Origin: Palleronia caenipelagi
GTDB taxonomy: Bacteria; Pseudomonadota; Alphaproteobacteria; Rhodobacterales; Rhodobacteraceae
Assembly: GCF_007004065.1 (NCBI RefSeq)
Contig: NZ_VFSV01000028.1
Location: forward strand, 1-46,753
Length of the DNA stretch: 46,753 bases
Direction: 5' to 3'
The position numbers and the translations under genes were made by a program. Of the stretch, positions 46,041 to 46,753 are shown one piece after another; position 1 is the first letter of the stretch, and the number at the start of each line of letters is the position of its first letter. Below the pieces are notes generated by a model. The model was given only the letters and a program-made list of their open reading frames with translations. It had not been told where the DNA came from and made no database searches.

Positions 46041-46753
46041 TCAACAGGCTCCGGCGGCGATTTGCGGCCTCCGATGGCGGTCGGCGCCGGGGGTGAGCCC
46101 TCGGAGCAGTGTGATCAGCCAGATGAAATGGCACAGACAGACCCTCAGGTTTCGCAGGATCATGCGGATGTTGTGACCGCAGCCGCAGAGGCCCGCGAAA
46201 AGGGCATCACCTTCGGTTCCTTTGAGTGGGCATCGGGTCAGACGTCCGTCGGCTTTCATATGGCCCGTCATTGGTTCGATGGCGCTTCGTCGTCGCAGCA
46301 GTTTCGCGATGGTCCTGGTGACGCCGCGCCTTGCACCGCTGATGAAGACCTTCACTGTTTCAACGCTGTGGCCACGGCAGCCACGGTCGACGAAGGCCAT
46401 GTCCGGGCGCCGGTCGGTCAGGATGTCCACCTGTTCCAGTGCCGCGTGCAGAGTGTGCCCGTCGAAAGGGTCGAAAGGATTGCCCGGCAGTGATCGCATG
46501 CCGGCGACGAAGCCACCTTCCGTGATGGTCGCGACGCTGACCTTCGTGCCGAACTCACAGCGCTTGTGCGCCTTGCCTTTCGAGATACAAGCCACCGCCG
46601 GTTCGTGCAGGCTGTAAAGCGTCTTTCGGTCCTGTGGCTTCTGCGCCAGCAACCGGTTTACCAGCGCCGTCATCTCCGCGATCCGCGCTTTCAGCGGTCC
46701 CTCAGTCCCCTTGTCTGTCTGCCGTTCGATGTCGCGCAGCACGCGGCCGGTAT
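46041..46753 (-). CDS. DDE transposase, IS5-like family (5' part outside the window)
   Basis: An open frame that runs in from the window edge (TGRVLRDIERQ) for at least 237 codons to TGA 46041-46043. Features: YSLHEPAVACISKGKAHKR, FVDRGCRGHSVET (catalytic Asp), RRRSAIEP (catalytic Glu) and CGCGHNIRMI near the C-terminus, typical of DDE_Tnp_1 transposases with a C-terminal Cys-rich segment. The segment GNPFDPFDGHTL carries an extra FDP compared with the usual GNPYDGHTL, from a short tandem duplication (46453-46473 region), and the usual Tyr in VDRGY is Cys, so activity is doubtful although no stop is seen. The start codon is not in the window. Confidence 0.8.
   Translation of the reverse strand, partial: TGRVLRDIERQTDKGTEGPLKARIAEMTALVNRLLAQKPQDRKTLYSLHEPAVACISKGKAHKRCEFGTKVSVATITEGGFVAGMRSLPGNPFDPFDGHTLHAALEQVDILTDRRPDMAFVDRGCRGHSVETVKVFISGARRGVTRTIAKLLRRRSAIEPMTGHMKADGRLTRCPLKGTEGDALFAGLCGCGHNIRMILRNLRVCLCHFIWLITLLRGLTPGADRHRRPQIAAGAC

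Overview
The window (46,753 bp, GC-rich) is chromosomal DNA of an alphaproteobacterium, most probably a member of the Rhodobacteraceae (Roseobacter group). The reasons are the gene orders ffh–GNAT–aroQ–rpsP–(bluB)–rimM–trmD–rplS–rpmE and pccB–unknown–lipoproteins–pccA, an F1-only ATP synthase operon (atpHAGDC plus an H-type lectin gene) without the Fo genes, a MipZ-type division ATPase, an NDUFS4-like complex I subunit, and the high-GC codon use. I cannot name genus or species.

Layout. 1-573: gene-poor leader. 574-1875: xylA without xylB. 1941-6749 (minus): propionyl-CoA carboxylase, pccB and pccA, with a conserved unknown gene and two small lipoproteins between them, three hairpin terminators and a candidate two-copy operator. 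6850-10464: endonuclease/exonuclease/phosphatase-fold protein, Bcr/CflA-type MFS exporter, hemerythrin-like protein, ThpR. 10609-12670: purF and a small membrane protein. 12692-19246: a translation/secretion cluster (ffh, GNAT, chorismate mutase, rpsP, bluB, rimM, a 52-residue DUF1328 protein, an antisense GNAT, trmD, rplS, rpmE) with a good sigma-70 promoter at the front and a strong terminator at the end. 19440-20261: mipZ. 20301-25644 (minus): atpHAGDC plus the lectin-domain gene. 25835-29918: methyltransferase, gloB, clpA. 29975-34942: BON-MscS channel, amylosucrase, rplY, pth. 34993-36897: orphan ParA, MltB-like lytic transglycosylase. 36958-37845: decayed IS5-family element. 37980-39371: PepSY protein, cytochrome b561 and membrane-anchored LuxR-type HTH protein. 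39381-43928 (minus): uvrB, ABC exporter, lipoprotein. 44329-44771: complex I subunit and tRNA-Arg(UCU). 44785-46753: remnants of at least three insertion sequences.

How the parts fit together. Most of the window is housekeeping: translation (rpsP, rplS, rpmE, rplY, pth, trmD, rimM, tRNA-Arg), protein targeting and proteolysis (ffh, clpA), ATP synthesis, purine synthesis, DNA repair (uvrB) and cell division (mipZ). Propionyl-CoA carboxylase feeds a pathway whose next mutase needs B12, and bluB makes the lower ligand of B12. The more unusual items are: a two-hairpin switch-like leader before ffh, bluB starting inside a hairpin loop at the rpsP stop codon, the PepSY/b561/HTH cassette with an acidic His-rich loop, a BON-MscS channel divergent from an amylosucrase gene, a structured leader before the NDUFS4-like gene, and an IS200/IS605 remnant bracketed by two near-identical palindromes. 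All functional statements are from sequence reading only; no database search was run.
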